Positions 9,678 through 19,141 of a stretch of DNA of 64,000 bases are shown piece by piece; within the stretch, counting starts at the first letter, position 1, and every line of letters begins with the position of its first letter. Made by a program: the position numbers and the translations under genes. Origin of the DNA: Aureimonas sp. OT7 (GTDB lineage Bacteria; Pseudomonadota; Alphaproteobacteria; Rhizobiales; Rhizobiaceae); the NCBI RefSeq assembly GCF_014844055.1, contig NZ_CP062167.1, positions 1,317,501-1,381,500 on the forward strand, in the 5' to 3' direction. The notes beneath the pieces are model-generated. The model was not told the DNA's origin. It did no database searches and saw only the letters and a program-made list of their open reading frames with translations.

Positions 9678-9754
9678 GCGGTTGTAGCTCAGCTGGTTAG
9701 AGCGTTGGATTGTGGCTCCAGAGGTCGGTGGTTCGAACCCACCCAACCGTACCA
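9678..9754 (+). tRNA. tRNA-His (GUG)
   Basis: A full cloverleaf can be drawn: acceptor GCGGTTG with CAACCGT, D stem GCTC/GAGC, anticodon stem TTGGA/TCCAG with anticodon GTG at 9712-9714, and T stem GGTGG/CCACC with loop TTCGAAC. CCA is encoded at 9752-9754. The base before G1 is T, so there is no encoded G-1; the discriminator is A73 and the first pair is G1:U72. This is the divergent tRNA-His form known from many alphaproteobacteria, unlike the G-1:C73 form of most bacteria. Confidence 0.97.
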
Positions 9755-9849
9755 TCCCCAAGCCCCCATGACACATGGTCCGTCCGCACGATGAGCATGG
9801 AAGCGACGGACGCCGCCATGTGGATCGACGTCCGTGTGTCCCTGAGCCG

Positions 9850-10374
9850 ATGATCGAAACCGAACGCCTTATTCTGTCGCCACCCACCATCGATGACTTC
9901 GAGTGCAGCCTCGCCATGCATCGACACGAGACGATGGCGCGATACACGGGCGGCCAGCTCCTCGGCCGCGAGGATGTCTGGAGAAAATTGCTGCAGGGAA
10001 TCGGCCACTGGACGACGTATGGCTATGGCATCTTCGTCGTTCGCGGCAAGGCGGATGGCGCCTTCATCGGCGAGGTGGGCCTGGCTCACTTCCGCCGGGG
10101 CCTGGGCGAGGCCTTCGAGGCATCGCCCGAGGCGGCATGGATGATAGAGCCGGCCGCTCACGGCAGGGGGTATGCGAAGGAAGCCGCCGAGCGCGCGCAC
10201 CGTTGGATGGCCACCGAGCACGCTATGAGCCGGTCGGTCTGCATCGTCCATCCCGACAACAGCGGATCCATCCGTGTGGCGGACTCTCTTGGATACGAGC
10301 GGATCGGCCAGGTATCGTACCGGGATGCCGATCCCTTCATGTTCGAGCGCATCGCGCCCATCCCGGCCGGCTGA
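9850..10374 (+). CDS. GNAT family N-acetyltransferase
   Basis: Predicted acetyl-CoA-dependent acetyltransferase of the RimJ/RimL type, 174 residues from the ATG at 9850 (MIETERLILSPPT). This N terminus (TERLxLxxP) is the usual start of the family, so the 25-codon upstream extension was dropped. The acetyl-CoA-binding region is around residues 85-120 (AAWMIEPAAHGRGYAKEAAERA), with the conserved Q/RxxG/A-like loop. The substrate is unknown. It lies just after tRNA-His on the same strand. Confidence 0.87.
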   Translation: MIETERLILSPPTIDDFECSLAMHRHETMARYTGGQLLGREDVWRKLLQGIGHWTTYGYGIFVVRGKADGAFIGEVGLAHFRRGLGEAFEASPEAAWMIEPAAHGRGYAKEAAERAHRWMATEHAMSRSVCIVHPDNSGSIRVADSLGYERIGQVSYRDADPFMFERIAPIPAG

Positions 10375-10419
10375 TGCAGGGCGTGGGCCGGAGCCGATCG
10401 GCCCCGGCGTTGCCGATGC

Positions 10420-11313
10420 TCAGGCGATCCCCGCACCTCCGGTGACGCCGTAGACCTCGCCCGTTATGTAGCTGCCTTCCTGGGTGGCGAGCAGAACGTA
10501 GATCGGTGCGATCTCGACGGGCTGGCCGGGCCGGCCGAACGCGCTGTGCCCGCCGAACTGTTGCACCTTCTCCGACGGCTGGCCGCCGCTGGATTGCAGG
10601 ACTGTCCAGAACGGGCCGGGGGCCACGACATTGGCGCGAATGCCCTTTTCGATCAGCTGCTTCGACAGCGCCTTGGTGTAGGCGACGATTCCCGCCTTCG
10701 TGGTTGCGTAGTCCAGGAGAATGTCCGACGGATCGTAGGCCTGCACGGAGGCGGTCGTGATGACGGCGGCACCCGCCGGCATATGCGGAACCGCCGCCTG
10801 GCATATCCAGTGCAGCGCGTAGAGATTCGTCTTCAGGGTCTTGTCGAAATCCTCCGAGGAGAGCTGCGAGATGTCCTCGCGGAATTGCTGGCGGCCGGCG
10901 TTGACGACCAGGATGTCGATGCCGCCCATATGCGAGGCGGCCAGTTCCACCAGCTCGCGGCACCAGGCCTCGTCCATCACGTCGCCCGGCAGCGCGAGGG
11001 CCTTGCGGCCCTCGGCTTCGATCAGGGCGATGACTTCCGCCGCGTCGGCCTCTTCCGACGGAAGGTAGGCGATCGCGACGTCGGCGCCTTCACGGGCATA
11101 GGCGATGGCTGCTGCGCGGCCGATGCCGCTGTCGCCACCCGTGACGAGGGCCTTGCGGCCCTGCAGCCGGCCATGGCCGACATAACTCGTCTCGCCGTGA
11201 TCGGGGGCCGGCTCCATCCTGGTGGCCAGACCCGGGGCGGGTTGTGGCTGATCCGGAAAAGGCGGTTGGGGATATTGCGTGCGCGGATCCTGCATGGTCG
11301 TGCGGCTGGTCAT
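10420..11313 (-). CDS. Short-chain dehydrogenase/reductase (YhdF/GS39-like)
   Basis: NAD(P)-dependent SDR of 297 residues. A Pro-rich N-terminal extension of about 45 residues (QYPQPPFPDQPQPAPG) precedes the Rossmann motif TGGDSGIG and is typical of the YhdF/stress-type SDR group. The catalytic YATTK motif and the upstream Ser in TTASVQAYDP are present. The C terminus ends in GVTGGAGIA. The start at 11313 is preceded by GGAGA; a longer reading from 11343 lacks this support. It is divergent from the MFS gene, with about 60 bases between them. The physiological substrate is unknown. Confidence 0.88.
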   Translation of the reverse strand: MTSRTTMQDPRTQYPQPPFPDQPQPAPGLATRMEPAPDHGETSYVGHGRLQGRKALVTGGDSGIGRAAAIAYAREGADVAIAYLPSEEADAAEVIALIEAEGRKALALPGDVMDEAWCRELVELAASHMGGIDILVVNAGRQQFREDISQLSSEDFDKTLKTNLYALHWICQAAVPHMPAGAAVITTASVQAYDPSDILLDYATTKAGIVAYTKALSKQLIEKGIRANVVAPGPFWTVLQSSGGQPSEKVQQFGGHSAFGRPGQPVEIAPIYVLLATQEGSYITGEVYGVTGGAGIA

Positions 11314-11376
11314 GAAAGCGTCTCCAGTTGTCGACAAGAGCAATCCCGTTGATCAATATCCGTTCCGCCGTTGGAC

Positions 11377-12786
11377 ATGCGGCTTGCTCTGGAGCGTCGT
11401 TCGATGCTGGGTGTTCTTCGCAACCGGTCCTACCGTCATCTTTTTGCGGCACAGGCGCTTTCGCTCGTGGGAACGGGGCTGACCACGGTCGCGCTGGGGC
11501 TGCTTGCCTATGACCTCGCGGGGGACGAAGCCGGAGCGGTCCTCGGCACTGCGCTCGCCATCAAGATGGTCGCCTATGTCGGCATTTCGCAGTTCGCCGG
11601 GGTCCTGACGGCGTGGCTGCCCCGCCGGACATTCCTGGTGACGCTGGATATCGTCCGGGCGGGGTTCGTGCTTCTGCTGCCCTTCGTCACCGAGATCTGG
11701 CAGGTCTATGCGCTGGTCTTCGCCTTCCAGTCCATGTCGGCGCTGTTTACGCCGACCTTCCAGGGAACGATCCCCGACCTGCTGCCCGACGAGCGCGACT
11801 ATACCAGCGCCCTGTCGCTGTCGCGCCTCGCCTACGATCTGGAAAGCCTGTTCAGCCCCCTCCTGGCAGCCCTGCTTCTGACCGTGATCGGCTTTCACTG
11901 GCTGTTCCTGGGAACGGCGGTCGGCTTCCTGGCCTCAGCTTGCCTGGTCGCTACGGTCGTCGTGCCATCGGTGCAATCGGTGGCCGGTTCGGGCTTCGTC
12001 GAGCGCTTCACGCGCGGTGCGCGCATCTATCTTGCCACGCCCCGGCTGCAGGGGCTGCTGGCGCTGTCCCTCGCGGCGTCCGCCGGCGGTTCCATGGTCA
12101 TCGTAAATACGGTGGTGCATGTCCGTACCGGGCTGGGCGGCTCCAACCAGGATGTCGCAATGCTGTTCGCCGCCTATGGCCTGGGTTCCATGTCGGTTGC
12201 GATCCTCATGTCCCGCATTCTCGCTGCGGTATCGACACGGGCGACGATGATCGGCGGTGCGGTGGCGATGGCCTGCCTGTTGCCGGTCGGCGGCGCCGGC
12301 CCGGGCTGGATTGCGAGCATCGCCCTGTGGATGCTGATGGGGGCGGCGTCCTCCGCCATCGGCACGCCGGCCGGCATCGTGTTGCGACGGTCGTCCAGCG
12401 CGGCAGACAGGCCGGCGGTGTTCGCTGCCCAGTTCGCCTTGTCGCATGCCTGCTGGCTGGTGACCTATCCGCTGGCCGGCTGGCTTGGCGCCACGATCGG
12501 CCTCGACGCGACGTTCATCGCCCTGGCCGCGGTCTGTTCCGCCGCCACCCTCGCCGCAGTCAGGCTCTGGCCCGCCGCCGATGCGGTCGAGATCGAGCAC
12601 CAGCACGCCGCTTTCGACCACGATGCCATGCATGTCCACGACGAGCATCATCGGCACGCGCATGAGGGTTGGGAAGGTCCGGAGCCGCATCGCCATCCCC
12701 ATCGGCACGCGCCGGTCAGGCACAGCCATCCCTTCACCATCGACGACCACCACTTCGTCTGGCCGAGGGCGATGGAACGGGGCTAG
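11377..12786 (+). CDS. MFS transporter with histidine-rich C-terminal tail (NreB-like metal exporter candidate)
   Basis: Major facilitator of about 469 residues. The N-terminal part (LRNRSYRHLFAAQALSLVGTGL) and about 11-12 hydrophobic segments through residue 400 match the MFS group containing NreB. The last 66 residues hold 17 histidines, in motifs such as DEHHRHAH and PHRHPHRH. NreB nickel-resistance exporters carry such a tail, which suggests transition-metal binding or export; this function is inferred. The start is either 11377 or 11404; the latter has GGAG nine bases upstream. No metal-responsive regulator is adjacent. Confidence 0.85.
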   Translation: MRLALERRSMLGVLRNRSYRHLFAAQALSLVGTGLTTVALGLLAYDLAGDEAGAVLGTALAIKMVAYVGISQFAGVLTAWLPRRTFLVTLDIVRAGFVLLLPFVTEIWQVYALVFAFQSMSALFTPTFQGTIPDLLPDERDYTSALSLSRLAYDLESLFSPLLAALLLTVIGFHWLFLGTAVGFLASACLVATVVVPSVQSVAGSGFVERFTRGARIYLATPRLQGLLALSLAASAGGSMVIVNTVVHVRTGLGGSNQDVAMLFAAYGLGSMSVAILMSRILAAVSTRATMIGGAVAMACLLPVGGAGPGWIASIALWMLMGAASSAIGTPAGIVLRRSSSAADRPAVFAAQFALSHACWLVTYPLAGWLGATIGLDATFIALAAVCSAATLAAVRLWPAADAVEIEHQHAAFDHDAMHVHDEHHRHAHEGWEGPEPHRHPHRHAPVRHSHPFTIDDHHFVWPRAMERG

Positions 12787-12810
12787 AGGGAAAGAATTCA
12801 CAAAGGCGGG

Positions 12811-13785
12811 TTACCCGGGCACGCAACGATTGCGCCCCTCTGCCTTTGCCCTGTACAGGGCCTTGTCCGCCCGATCCATCCATGTCGCGACGTCAGCCGT
12901 TTCCGCATTGCATTGCGCAAGGCCGAAACTGGCAGTGAACGGCAGATCGGGCCGCTCCTCGATCGTCGCGGCCTCGATGGCGGAGCGAAAGCGTTCGGCG
13001 GCTATCCTGGCTGCGGGCAGGCCGGTGTTGACGAGCAGGATGGCAAATTCCTCGCCCCCGATGCGCCCGATCTGCTCCTCGCTGCGTTTGACCGCCTCGC
13101 AGGCGGCGCTGGCGCTTTTCAGCACCGCATCCCCTATGCCGTGCCCGTAGGTATCGTTGATCGACTTGAAGCGGTCGAGATCGAAGATGACCAGCGTGAC
13201 GGGCTGGCCATGGCGCAGAAAACGGCTCAGCTCCCGCTCCGCAGCCTCGATGAAGGCTCGGCGCGTTGCCAGGCCCGTGAGGCCATCGCGAGAGGCGATC
13301 TGGCGCAACTCGAACTGCGTGATCGCCACCGCCGCAAACTGTCGGAGGGTGGCGTAATCGTCCGGCCCGAAGGTTCTCGGCTGCATGTCCAGGATGCAGA
13401 TCGTGCCGATGTTGTAGCAGTCCGGCGATGTCAGCGGAATGCCGAGATAGCTGCGCAGATGCGGCGCTCCGGTAACCATCGGGTGGTCGGCGAAACGGGG
13501 ATCGAGCGTCGTGTCCTCGATGGCGAGGATGTCGGCGGACTGGATCGTATAATTACAGAAGGCCGCGTCCCTGGGGATTTCCGCGATGGGGAGCCCCTCG
13601 ACGGCCTTGTACCACTGCCGCCTGTCGTCGATGATCGAGATCAGCGCGATCGGCACCCTGAAAATCGTCTTCAGCAGGCTGACGATGGTATCGAACTGCG
13701 GCTCGGACGGGGTGTCCAGAAGGTCGTAGCGCGCAACCGCGCAAAGTCGGCCACGCTCATCGCCGAGCTTCAGGTCATGGAACAT
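12811..13785 (-). CDS. GAF-GGDEF diguanylate cyclase
   Basis: Predicted c-di-GMP synthase of 324 residues from the ATG at 13785. An N-terminal GAF domain (about 10-155; ARYDLLDTPSEPQFD, LPIAEIPRDAAFC) is followed by a GGDEF domain with an intact GGEEF active site at 243-247. The allosteric I-site position reads RSEE rather than RxxD, so product inhibition may be absent. There is no membrane segment, so it is a cytosolic sensor. It is transcribed away from the glycosyltransferase pair across a 299-base AT-richer gap. An alternative start at 13818 adds 11 residues. Confidence 0.92.
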   Translation of the reverse strand: MFHDLKLGDERGRLCAVARYDLLDTPSEPQFDTIVSLLKTIFRVPIALISIIDDRRQWYKAVEGLPIAEIPRDAAFCNYTIQSADILAIEDTTLDPRFADHPMVTGAPHLRSYLGIPLTSPDCYNIGTICILDMQPRTFGPDDYATLRQFAAVAITQFELRQIASRDGLTGLATRRAFIEAAERELSRFLRHGQPVTLVIFDLDRFKSINDTYGHGIGDAVLKSASAACEAVKRSEEQIGRIGGEEFAILLVNTGLPAARIAAERFRSAIEAATIEERPDLPFTASFGLAQCNAETADVATWMDRADKALYRAKAEGRNRCVPG

Positions 13786-14084
13786 CGGCACACTCTCTTC
13801 ATGGACGCCCTGGCACATGGATACGTAACTGGACGTAGATTGTCGGGACGAAGCGCAGTCAACCGATGGTGCGACGACACGACACAGTTGCAGCGGACGC
13901 CGCCACGGTCCGCGACCACCGACCGGACACCCGCGTATAAGGTATCTTTTATCATTTATCCTTAAATTTCAGGTCCGGCGGCCCTGGTTGCGGCATTTGC
14001 CGATGGACGACGCGCGCCATGGACTATAATCCTTGGCCTTCCGGCGGTTTCAGGCGCCGCCGTAAGCTAGGATTTCAGTCATCC

Positions 14085-15317
14085 ATGAAGCTGCTCTTCG
14101 TGCATCAGAATTATCCCGGGCCGTTTCGCCACATCGCGCCGGCACTGGCCCGGTCGCCCGACCATCGCGTCGCCGCGCTCCATATGCGCTCGGACCTGCC
14201 CGACCGCGTGGACGGTGTGCAACTCGTTTCCTACCGCCCCGCCCGCAGCAGCACGCGGGATGTGCATCCCTGGCTGCGCGATCTGGAAACCAAGACGATC
14301 CGGGGTGAGGCGGCGTTCCGCGCGGCGAGCGCGATGCGAGAGCGCGGGTACGAGCCCGATATCGTCGTCGGCCATCCCGGCTGGGGCGAAATGATGTTCC
14401 TGAAGGACGTGTGGCCACAGGCGCGCATGGCGATCCACTGCGACTATTATTTCCGCAAGGATGGCGGCGATGTTGGTTTCGACCCGGAGTTCGCAACGCC
14501 CGATCCGCTCGACGCCAGCCGCATCGCCTTTCGCAACCTGCATCTGGACATGACCCTGCGCGAGGCCGATGCCGGGCTTGCGCCGACGCAGTTCCAGGCC
14601 GACGCCTTCCCCGGATTCTTCCGCCAATGGATAACGGTCGTTCCGGACGGCATCGACACGGTCCGTTTCGCGCCGCGCGCCGACGCCGCGGTCGATGTCG
14701 GTGAGGGACTGGTGCTGACCCGCGACGACGAGGTCGTCAGCTTCTGCGCCCCCGTGCTGGAGCCCGGCAGCGGCTATCACATCTTCATGCGTGCGCTGCC
14801 CGAGCTTCTCGCCGCGCGGCCGGCTGCGCACATCGTGATTGCGGGCGGGGAGGGCGCGCCCGCGGATTGGCCCTCCGCAGGGCTGAGCTGGAGGCAGAAA
14901 TTCATCGACGAGGTGCGGTTGCTGGTCGGCCCGGCCGACTGGGCCCGTGTGCATTTCATGGGGCGGCCCGACCAGCGTGGGCGCCTGGCGCTGGCGCAGG
15001 TATCGCGCGTGCACGTGCACCTTTCCTATCCGTTCCCTCTATCGCCCTACCTGATCGAGGCGATGAGTGCCGGCTGTGCGGTGGTGGCCGGCGATACCGA
15101 GCCTGTTCGCGAGGCGATCGCGCATGGCGAGAGCGGCATTCTCGTCGACTATTTCGACGTGCCGGGCGTCGCCGCCTCGATCGCCTCCCTTCTGGCCGAC
15201 GCGGCCACGCGGACAGAACTGGGAGCACGTGCGCGCGCGGCCGCCTGTGCCGGCTGGGATCTGAACGCGGTGTCGCTGCCGCGTGCCAAGGCATGGCTGG
15301 AGGCGGTCGCAGCCTGA
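14085..15317 (+). CDS. Glycosyltransferase family 4 protein (first of a tandem pair)
   Basis: Retaining GT-B glycosyltransferase of 410 residues. The start at 14085 (MKLLFVHQNYPGPFRHIA) opens the N-terminal Rossmann-like domain of the 'glycosyl transferase 4 group' type; the in-frame extension to 14019 is poorly supported. The motif GHPGWGEMMFLKDVWP at about residue 88 is shared with the next gene. The C-terminal glycos_transf_1 domain carries EAMSAGCAVVAGDTEPVREAI with the E..G..V donor-binding pattern. It probably acts in cell-surface polysaccharide assembly; donor and acceptor are unknown. The next gene starts eight bases after its stop. Confidence 0.9.
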   Translation: MKLLFVHQNYPGPFRHIAPALARSPDHRVAALHMRSDLPDRVDGVQLVSYRPARSSTRDVHPWLRDLETKTIRGEAAFRAASAMRERGYEPDIVVGHPGWGEMMFLKDVWPQARMAIHCDYYFRKDGGDVGFDPEFATPDPLDASRIAFRNLHLDMTLREADAGLAPTQFQADAFPGFFRQWITVVPDGIDTVRFAPRADAAVDVGEGLVLTRDDEVVSFCAPVLEPGSGYHIFMRALPELLAARPAAHIVIAGGEGAPADWPSAGLSWRQKFIDEVRLLVGPADWARVHFMGRPDQRGRLALAQVSRVHVHLSYPFPLSPYLIEAMSAGCAVVAGDTEPVREAIAHGESGILVDYFDVPGVAASIASLLADAATRTELGARARAAACAGWDLNAVSLPRAKAWLEAVAA

Positions 15318-15325
15318 CCCCGGCC

Positions 15326-16567
15326 ATGAGAAACCTTCTCTTCGTCCACAATAACTTTCCCGCCCAGTTCAAGCATGTCGGCCCCTTGCTGGCCCGCGAA
15401 AGGCGCTATGCCGTGTCCGCCCTTCACAAAAGGCCGGATCTGCCGGACCAGGCGCTGGGCATGCGGCTCTACAGCTACACGCCCGTCGGCGGCATATCGG
15501 CCGGGGTGCATCCATGGCTGACGCAGGTCGAGAATGCCCTGAACCACGGCGAGGCGGCCACACGCCGGGCGCTGGAACTTCGCCGGGCAGGCTTTGAGCC
15601 GGATGTTATCATCGGACATCACGGCTGGGGCGAGATGATGTTTCTACGGGATATATGGCCGAAGGCGCGTATCGGCCTGTATTGCGAACTCTATTACCGG
15701 CATCGGGATTCGAGCTGGGACTTCGATCCCGAGTTTCTGGATACGATCAACCCGGCGGCCGTATGCAAGGCCCGGATGCTGAACATTCCCTTCGACCTCA
15801 GTTTCGAGGGGGCGGTCGCGGGCCTTTCGCCGACACGCTGGCAGGCGAATACCTTTCCCGAGTCGATCCGCCGCCGCATCGACGTGGTGCATGACGGCAT
15901 CGATACGGCGCAGATCCGGCCCATTGGCAGTGCGAGGCTGGAGGTGGATGGCGGGGTGCTGACACGCGATAACGAGGTTTTCACCTTCGTCAGCCGTCAT
16001 CTGGAACCCTATCGTGGGCTCCATATCTTCATGCGTGCCTTGCCGGCGCTGTTGCGCAAACGGCCGGCGGCGCATGTCGTCATCGTCGGATCGGAGGGGA
16101 AGGAGGGCGGCTATGGCCCGCTACCCGAAAGCGGAACCTGGAAGGAAAAGTTCATCGCGGAGGTCCGCCCGCAGATGGACGACGCGCAATGGGCCCGGGT
16201 GCACTTCCTCGGCCGTATTCCCTATGAGCGTTTCCTGCAGGTGCTGCAGGTTTCCACGGTCCATGTGTACCTGACCTATCCGTTCGTGGTGTCGTGGTCT
16301 TTGCTGGAAGCGATGAGCGCGGGTGCCGCCATCGTCGCCGGCGATACCGCGCCTGTGCGGGAAATGGTCGAAGACGGGCACAACGGGCTGCTGGTCGACT
16401 TCTTCGACAGCATGGCGCTGGCGGATACGCTTGCGCGCCTTGCGACGGCCCCCCTGCAACGGGCGCGCATGGGCGCTGCCGCACGACAGTTCGTCATCGA
16501 TACCTACGAGGTCGCGCATTGCGCACGGCGCCAGGCCGAATGGATCGACCGCGTGGCGGCTGGATAG
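15326..16567 (+). CDS. Glycosyltransferase family 4 protein (second of a tandem pair)
   Basis: 413-residue GT-B glycosyltransferase, clearly paralogous to the gene before it: MRNLLFVHNNFPAQFKHV, GHHGWGEMMFLRDIWP and EAMSAGAAIVAGDTAPVREMV align with no large gaps. The start at 15326 is set by this alignment; a much longer open frame from 14867 only reads through the preceding gene. The pair probably arose by tandem duplication and is likely co-transcribed. No other polysaccharide genes (polymerase, flippase, export) are nearby, so the pathway is open. Confidence 0.9.
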   Translation: MRNLLFVHNNFPAQFKHVGPLLARERRYAVSALHKRPDLPDQALGMRLYSYTPVGGISAGVHPWLTQVENALNHGEAATRRALELRRAGFEPDVIIGHHGWGEMMFLRDIWPKARIGLYCELYYRHRDSSWDFDPEFLDTINPAAVCKARMLNIPFDLSFEGAVAGLSPTRWQANTFPESIRRRIDVVHDGIDTAQIRPIGSARLEVDGGVLTRDNEVFTFVSRHLEPYRGLHIFMRALPALLRKRPAAHVVIVGSEGKEGGYGPLPESGTWKEKFIAEVRPQMDDAQWARVHFLGRIPYERFLQVLQVSTVHVYLTYPFVVSWSLLEAMSAGAAIVAGDTAPVREMVEDGHNGLLVDFFDSMALADTLARLATAPLQRARMGAAARQFVIDTYEVAHCARRQAEWIDRVAAG

Positions 16568-16591
16568 CCAACCGGCGCGCCATGCGGCAAC

Positions 16592-18178
16592 CTAGAACAA
16601 CTTGCCCTGTTCCGGCTTGCCCTGTCCCACCTTGTCCGCCCCGGCCGTGCGGCGGGGCCGTGCGGCGGCGGCTTTTCCGTCCAGCGCCATGGCCTCGCGG
16701 CTTTCGCCGCTGGCAAACTCGACGGAAAATCTCTGCCCGGCCGTCAAGCCATCGGCCCGGGTGATCGCCTGGCCGGTCGTATCGCGGATGATGGCGTAGC
16801 CGCGTTCCAGCACCCGGCGCGGGTCCAGGCTGGCGGCAACACGCCAGACGCCGGCCAGCCGCTCCGCGCGGCGCGCGGCCGCACGCTCCCAGGTCTGCTG
16901 CAGCGTCGCGCCGACCGGCATCAGCCACCGACGCCCATTGTCCAGCCGGTGATCCAGCAGGGACGAGCGCAGCCCGGCGGCGATGCCTGAAAAGCGATTC
17001 CGCGCAGCGGATGCACGGCCGGAGATTGCATGGGCCGACCGGTTGGCCAATTCCGTCAGATGCGCACGCTTCTGCCCGATCATGACTGCCAGGCGGCCAG
17101 GCTGCAGCCGCGCGGATGCCGACAGGAAGCGTCGCCTTTCGCCGGTGACGTAGGCGGTCAGGCCGCGCTCCAGCCCGACGGCAAAATCGTCCAGGCGGCG
17201 TCGCGGCGTTGCAAGCAGCATGTCGGCGCCCGGCATGGCGCGCGCCAGCGCCACCAGCGCGCGACGCTCCTGCTGCAATTGCCGGCTGATGCCGGCGCGC
17301 AGGCGCGCATGCAGGGCGGCCACCTGCGCCGTCAGTTCGGCCCGGACGGGGACGGCCATTTCCGCCGCGCCGGTGGGCGTCGGCGCACGACGGTCGGCCG
17401 CGTGGTCGATCAGCGTCCAGTCCGTTTCGTGGCCGACCGCCGAAACGAGGGGGATGGCGGAAGCCGCGGCCGCCCGCACGACCGCTTCATCGTTGAAGCC
17501 CCACAGATCCTCCAGGCTGCCGCCGCCCCGCGCCACGATGATGAGGTCGGGCCGCGGAACCTTGCCGCCGGGTTGGATGGCGTTGAACCCCTCGATGGCG
17601 GCGGCAACTTCCGCCCCGGATGTCTCGCCCTGCACCCGCACCGGCCAGACCAGGAGATGCACGGGGAAGCGATCGGCGATGCGGTGGCAGATATCGCGGA
17701 TGACAGCGCCCGTCGGCGAGGTGACGATGCCGATGACGCGCGGCATGAAGGGCAGGGCACGCTTGCGCGCCGTATCGAACAGGCCCTCCGTTTCCAGCTT
17801 CAGCCGGCGCTCGTTCAGCAGCGCCATCAGGGCGCCGGCGCCGGCCGGCTTCAGGTCGTCGATGACGATCTGGTATTTGGAGGAGCCGGGATAAGTCGTC
17901 AGCCGGCCGATGGCGATGACTTCCAGGCCTTCTTCCGGCCGGAACGCCAGCTTGGCGAAGGTGGCGCGCCAGATCACGGCATCCAGCCGCGCACGGTCGT
18001 CCTTCAGCGTGAAATAGGCATGGCCCGAGGCGTGGGCGCCGCGATACCCGGAAATTTCGCCGCGCACGCGAACATTGCCGAACGCATCCTCGACGGTGCG
18101 CCGCAAGGCGCCGGACAGTTCCGACACGGAATATTCCGCGGCATTGGTGCCTTGCGCCGCAAAGACGCCATCCGACAT
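16592..18178 (-). CDS. xseA: Exodeoxyribonuclease VII large subunit
   Basis: Large subunit of exonuclease VII, which degrades single-stranded DNA in the cytosol together with the small subunit XseB (not in the window). The 528 residues from the ATG at 18178 begin with a short N-terminal stretch and the OB-fold ([43 protein letters not shown]), followed by the catalytic domain with [30 protein letters not shown] and [10 protein letters not shown]. The C terminus is Lys/Gln-rich. The start overlaps the stop of the LysR gene (TGATG), so xseA is translationally coupled to a regulator. This is an unusual partner. Confidence 0.95.
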   Translation of the reverse strand: MSDGVFAAQGTNAAEYSVSELSGALRRTVEDAFGNVRVRGEISGYRGAHASGHAYFTLKDDRARLDAVIWRATFAKLAFRPEEGLEVIAIGRLTTYPGSSKYQIVIDDLKPAGAGALMALLNERRLKLETEGLFDTARKRALPFMPRVIGIVTSPTGAVIRDICHRIADRFPVHLLVWPVRVQGETSGAEVAAAIEGFNAIQPGGKVPRPDLIIVARGGGSLEDLWGFNDEAVVRAAAASAIPLVSAVGHETDWTLIDHAADRRAPTPTGAAEMAVPVRAELTAQVAALHARLRAGISRQLQQERRALVALARAMPGADMLLATPRRRLDDFAVGLERGLTAYVTGERRRFLSASARLQPGRLAVMIGQKRAHLTELANRSAHAISGRASAARNRFSGIAAGLRSSLLDHRLDNGRRWLMPVGATLQQTWERAAARRAERLAGVWRVAASLDPRRVLERGYAIIRDTTGQAITRADGLTAGQRFSVEFASGESREAMALDGKAAAARPRRTAGADKVGQGKPEQGKLF

Positions 18179-19134
18179 CACCAGCCGGCCGCCGTCATTC
18201 CGGGGCGCAGGCGTTGCGAGCGGATGACCCGTGTTTCCGGCAACTGCCGCGTCAATGGCGTTTCCTCCGTCGGCGGCACCAGGTTGCGCAGGCTTTCCCG
18301 GATGTGCTCGATCAGCGCGGAGATGACGGGGGTGTCGGTGTTCTTGCCTCGCATTACCGCGATCTCGGCATCCTTGAGCCTTGGGAAGCCTTCCTCCTCG
18401 GTCAGGACGCGCATCCCGGGCCGCAGGGCGCATTCGGGCAGGACGCTGATCGCCAGTCCCGCCAGCACGGCGGACGTGACGATGGTGGCCGACCAACTGG
18501 TAAACAGGACGCGGTGCTGCCGCCCGGCCTGCCGCAATGCCTCGATGCCCTGCTTGCGCCATACGCAGTCGGCCCGGCCGATCGCCAGTGGCAGAACCTC
18601 TTCCAGGTGCACCGTATGGCAGGCCGACGTCACGAAGTGCAGCGGCTCTCGCCGGACGATCTCGGACCAGGCATGCGTCTTGGATGGGCACACCAGCGCA
18701 ACGTCCAGATGTCCTTTCTCGACATGCTCGACAAGGCTGTTGGTGGTCTCGCAGGCGATCTGTAGTTCGACACGCGGATTGGTCCGCACGAAGCGGCCCA
18801 TGATCTCGGGCAGGAAGCGCTCGGCGTAATCGTCCGGCAGTCCGATGCGGACATGGCCGGAGATATGCTCTTCGTCGAAGGCCGTCAGCGTTTCCTGGCT
18901 CAGCGCCAGCATGCGCCTTGCATAGGTGAGAAGGCGCGCGCCATCGTCCGTCAGCTTCACGCTGCGGCCGTTGCGCTCGAACAGCTCTTTTCCGAGGCGG
19001 TCTTCCAGACGGCGGATCTGCATCGATACGGCCGACTGCGTCTTGAAGACATCTTCGGCGGCGCGGGTGAAACTGCCGGTGTCGACGACGGCGATGAAGG
19101 TTCTCAGCTGGTCCAGATCGAGAGGCGTTGCCAT
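18178..19134 (-). CDS. LysR-type regulator, LsrB/VtlR-like
   Basis: 318-residue LysR regulator with an N-terminal winged helix ([23 protein letters not shown], about 6-65) and a substrate-binding-like C-terminal domain. The stretch [19 protein letters not shown] closely resembles LsrB (Sinorhizobium, Agrobacterium) and VtlR (Brucella), which control oxidative-stress, envelope and small-protein genes. VtlR is known to activate DUF1127 genes, and a DUF1127 gene is divergent here. A perfect 8-bp inverted repeat sits just upstream of the start and may be its autoregulatory site. Orthology is inferred by eye. Confidence 0.85.
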   Translation of the reverse strand: MATPLDLDQLRTFIAVVDTGSFTRAAEDVFKTQSAVSMQIRRLEDRLGKELFERNGRSVKLTDDGARLLTYARRMLALSQETLTAFDEEHISGHVRIGLPDDYAERFLPEIMGRFVRTNPRVELQIACETTNSLVEHVEKGHLDVALVCPSKTHAWSEIVRREPLHFVTSACHTVHLEEVLPLAIGRADCVWRKQGIEALRQAGRQHRVLFTSWSATIVTSAVLAGLAISVLPECALRPGMRVLTEEEGFPRLKDAEIAVMRGKNTDTPVISALIEHIRESLRNLVPPTEETPLTRQLPETRVIRSQRLRPGMTAAGW

Positions 19135-19141
19135 GAACTCA

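Noticed and set aside
9678..9754. tRNA-His as an integration site of a mobile element
   Set aside because: No integrase, no repeated 3' tRNA end and no foreign-looking block follows it; the next genes are ordinary.
10375..10419. GC-rich partial hairpin between the GNAT and SDR genes
   Set aside because: The stem (GGGCCG/CGGCCC) is short and imperfect with no T tract, so it was not called as a terminator.
14867..15325. N-terminal extension of the second glycosyltransferase
   Set aside because: This part is a different frame of the first glycosyltransferase gene; homology to the paralogue begins at 15326.
18179..18691. N-terminal extension of XseA
   Set aside because: It overlaps the LysR gene in another frame and has an Arg/Pro/Gly-rich, unrelated sequence. 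The family N terminus begins at 18178.
17030..18829. A 599-codon open frame antisense to xseA and the LysR gene
   Set aside because: It runs across the junction of two real genes on the other strand and has low-complexity composition.
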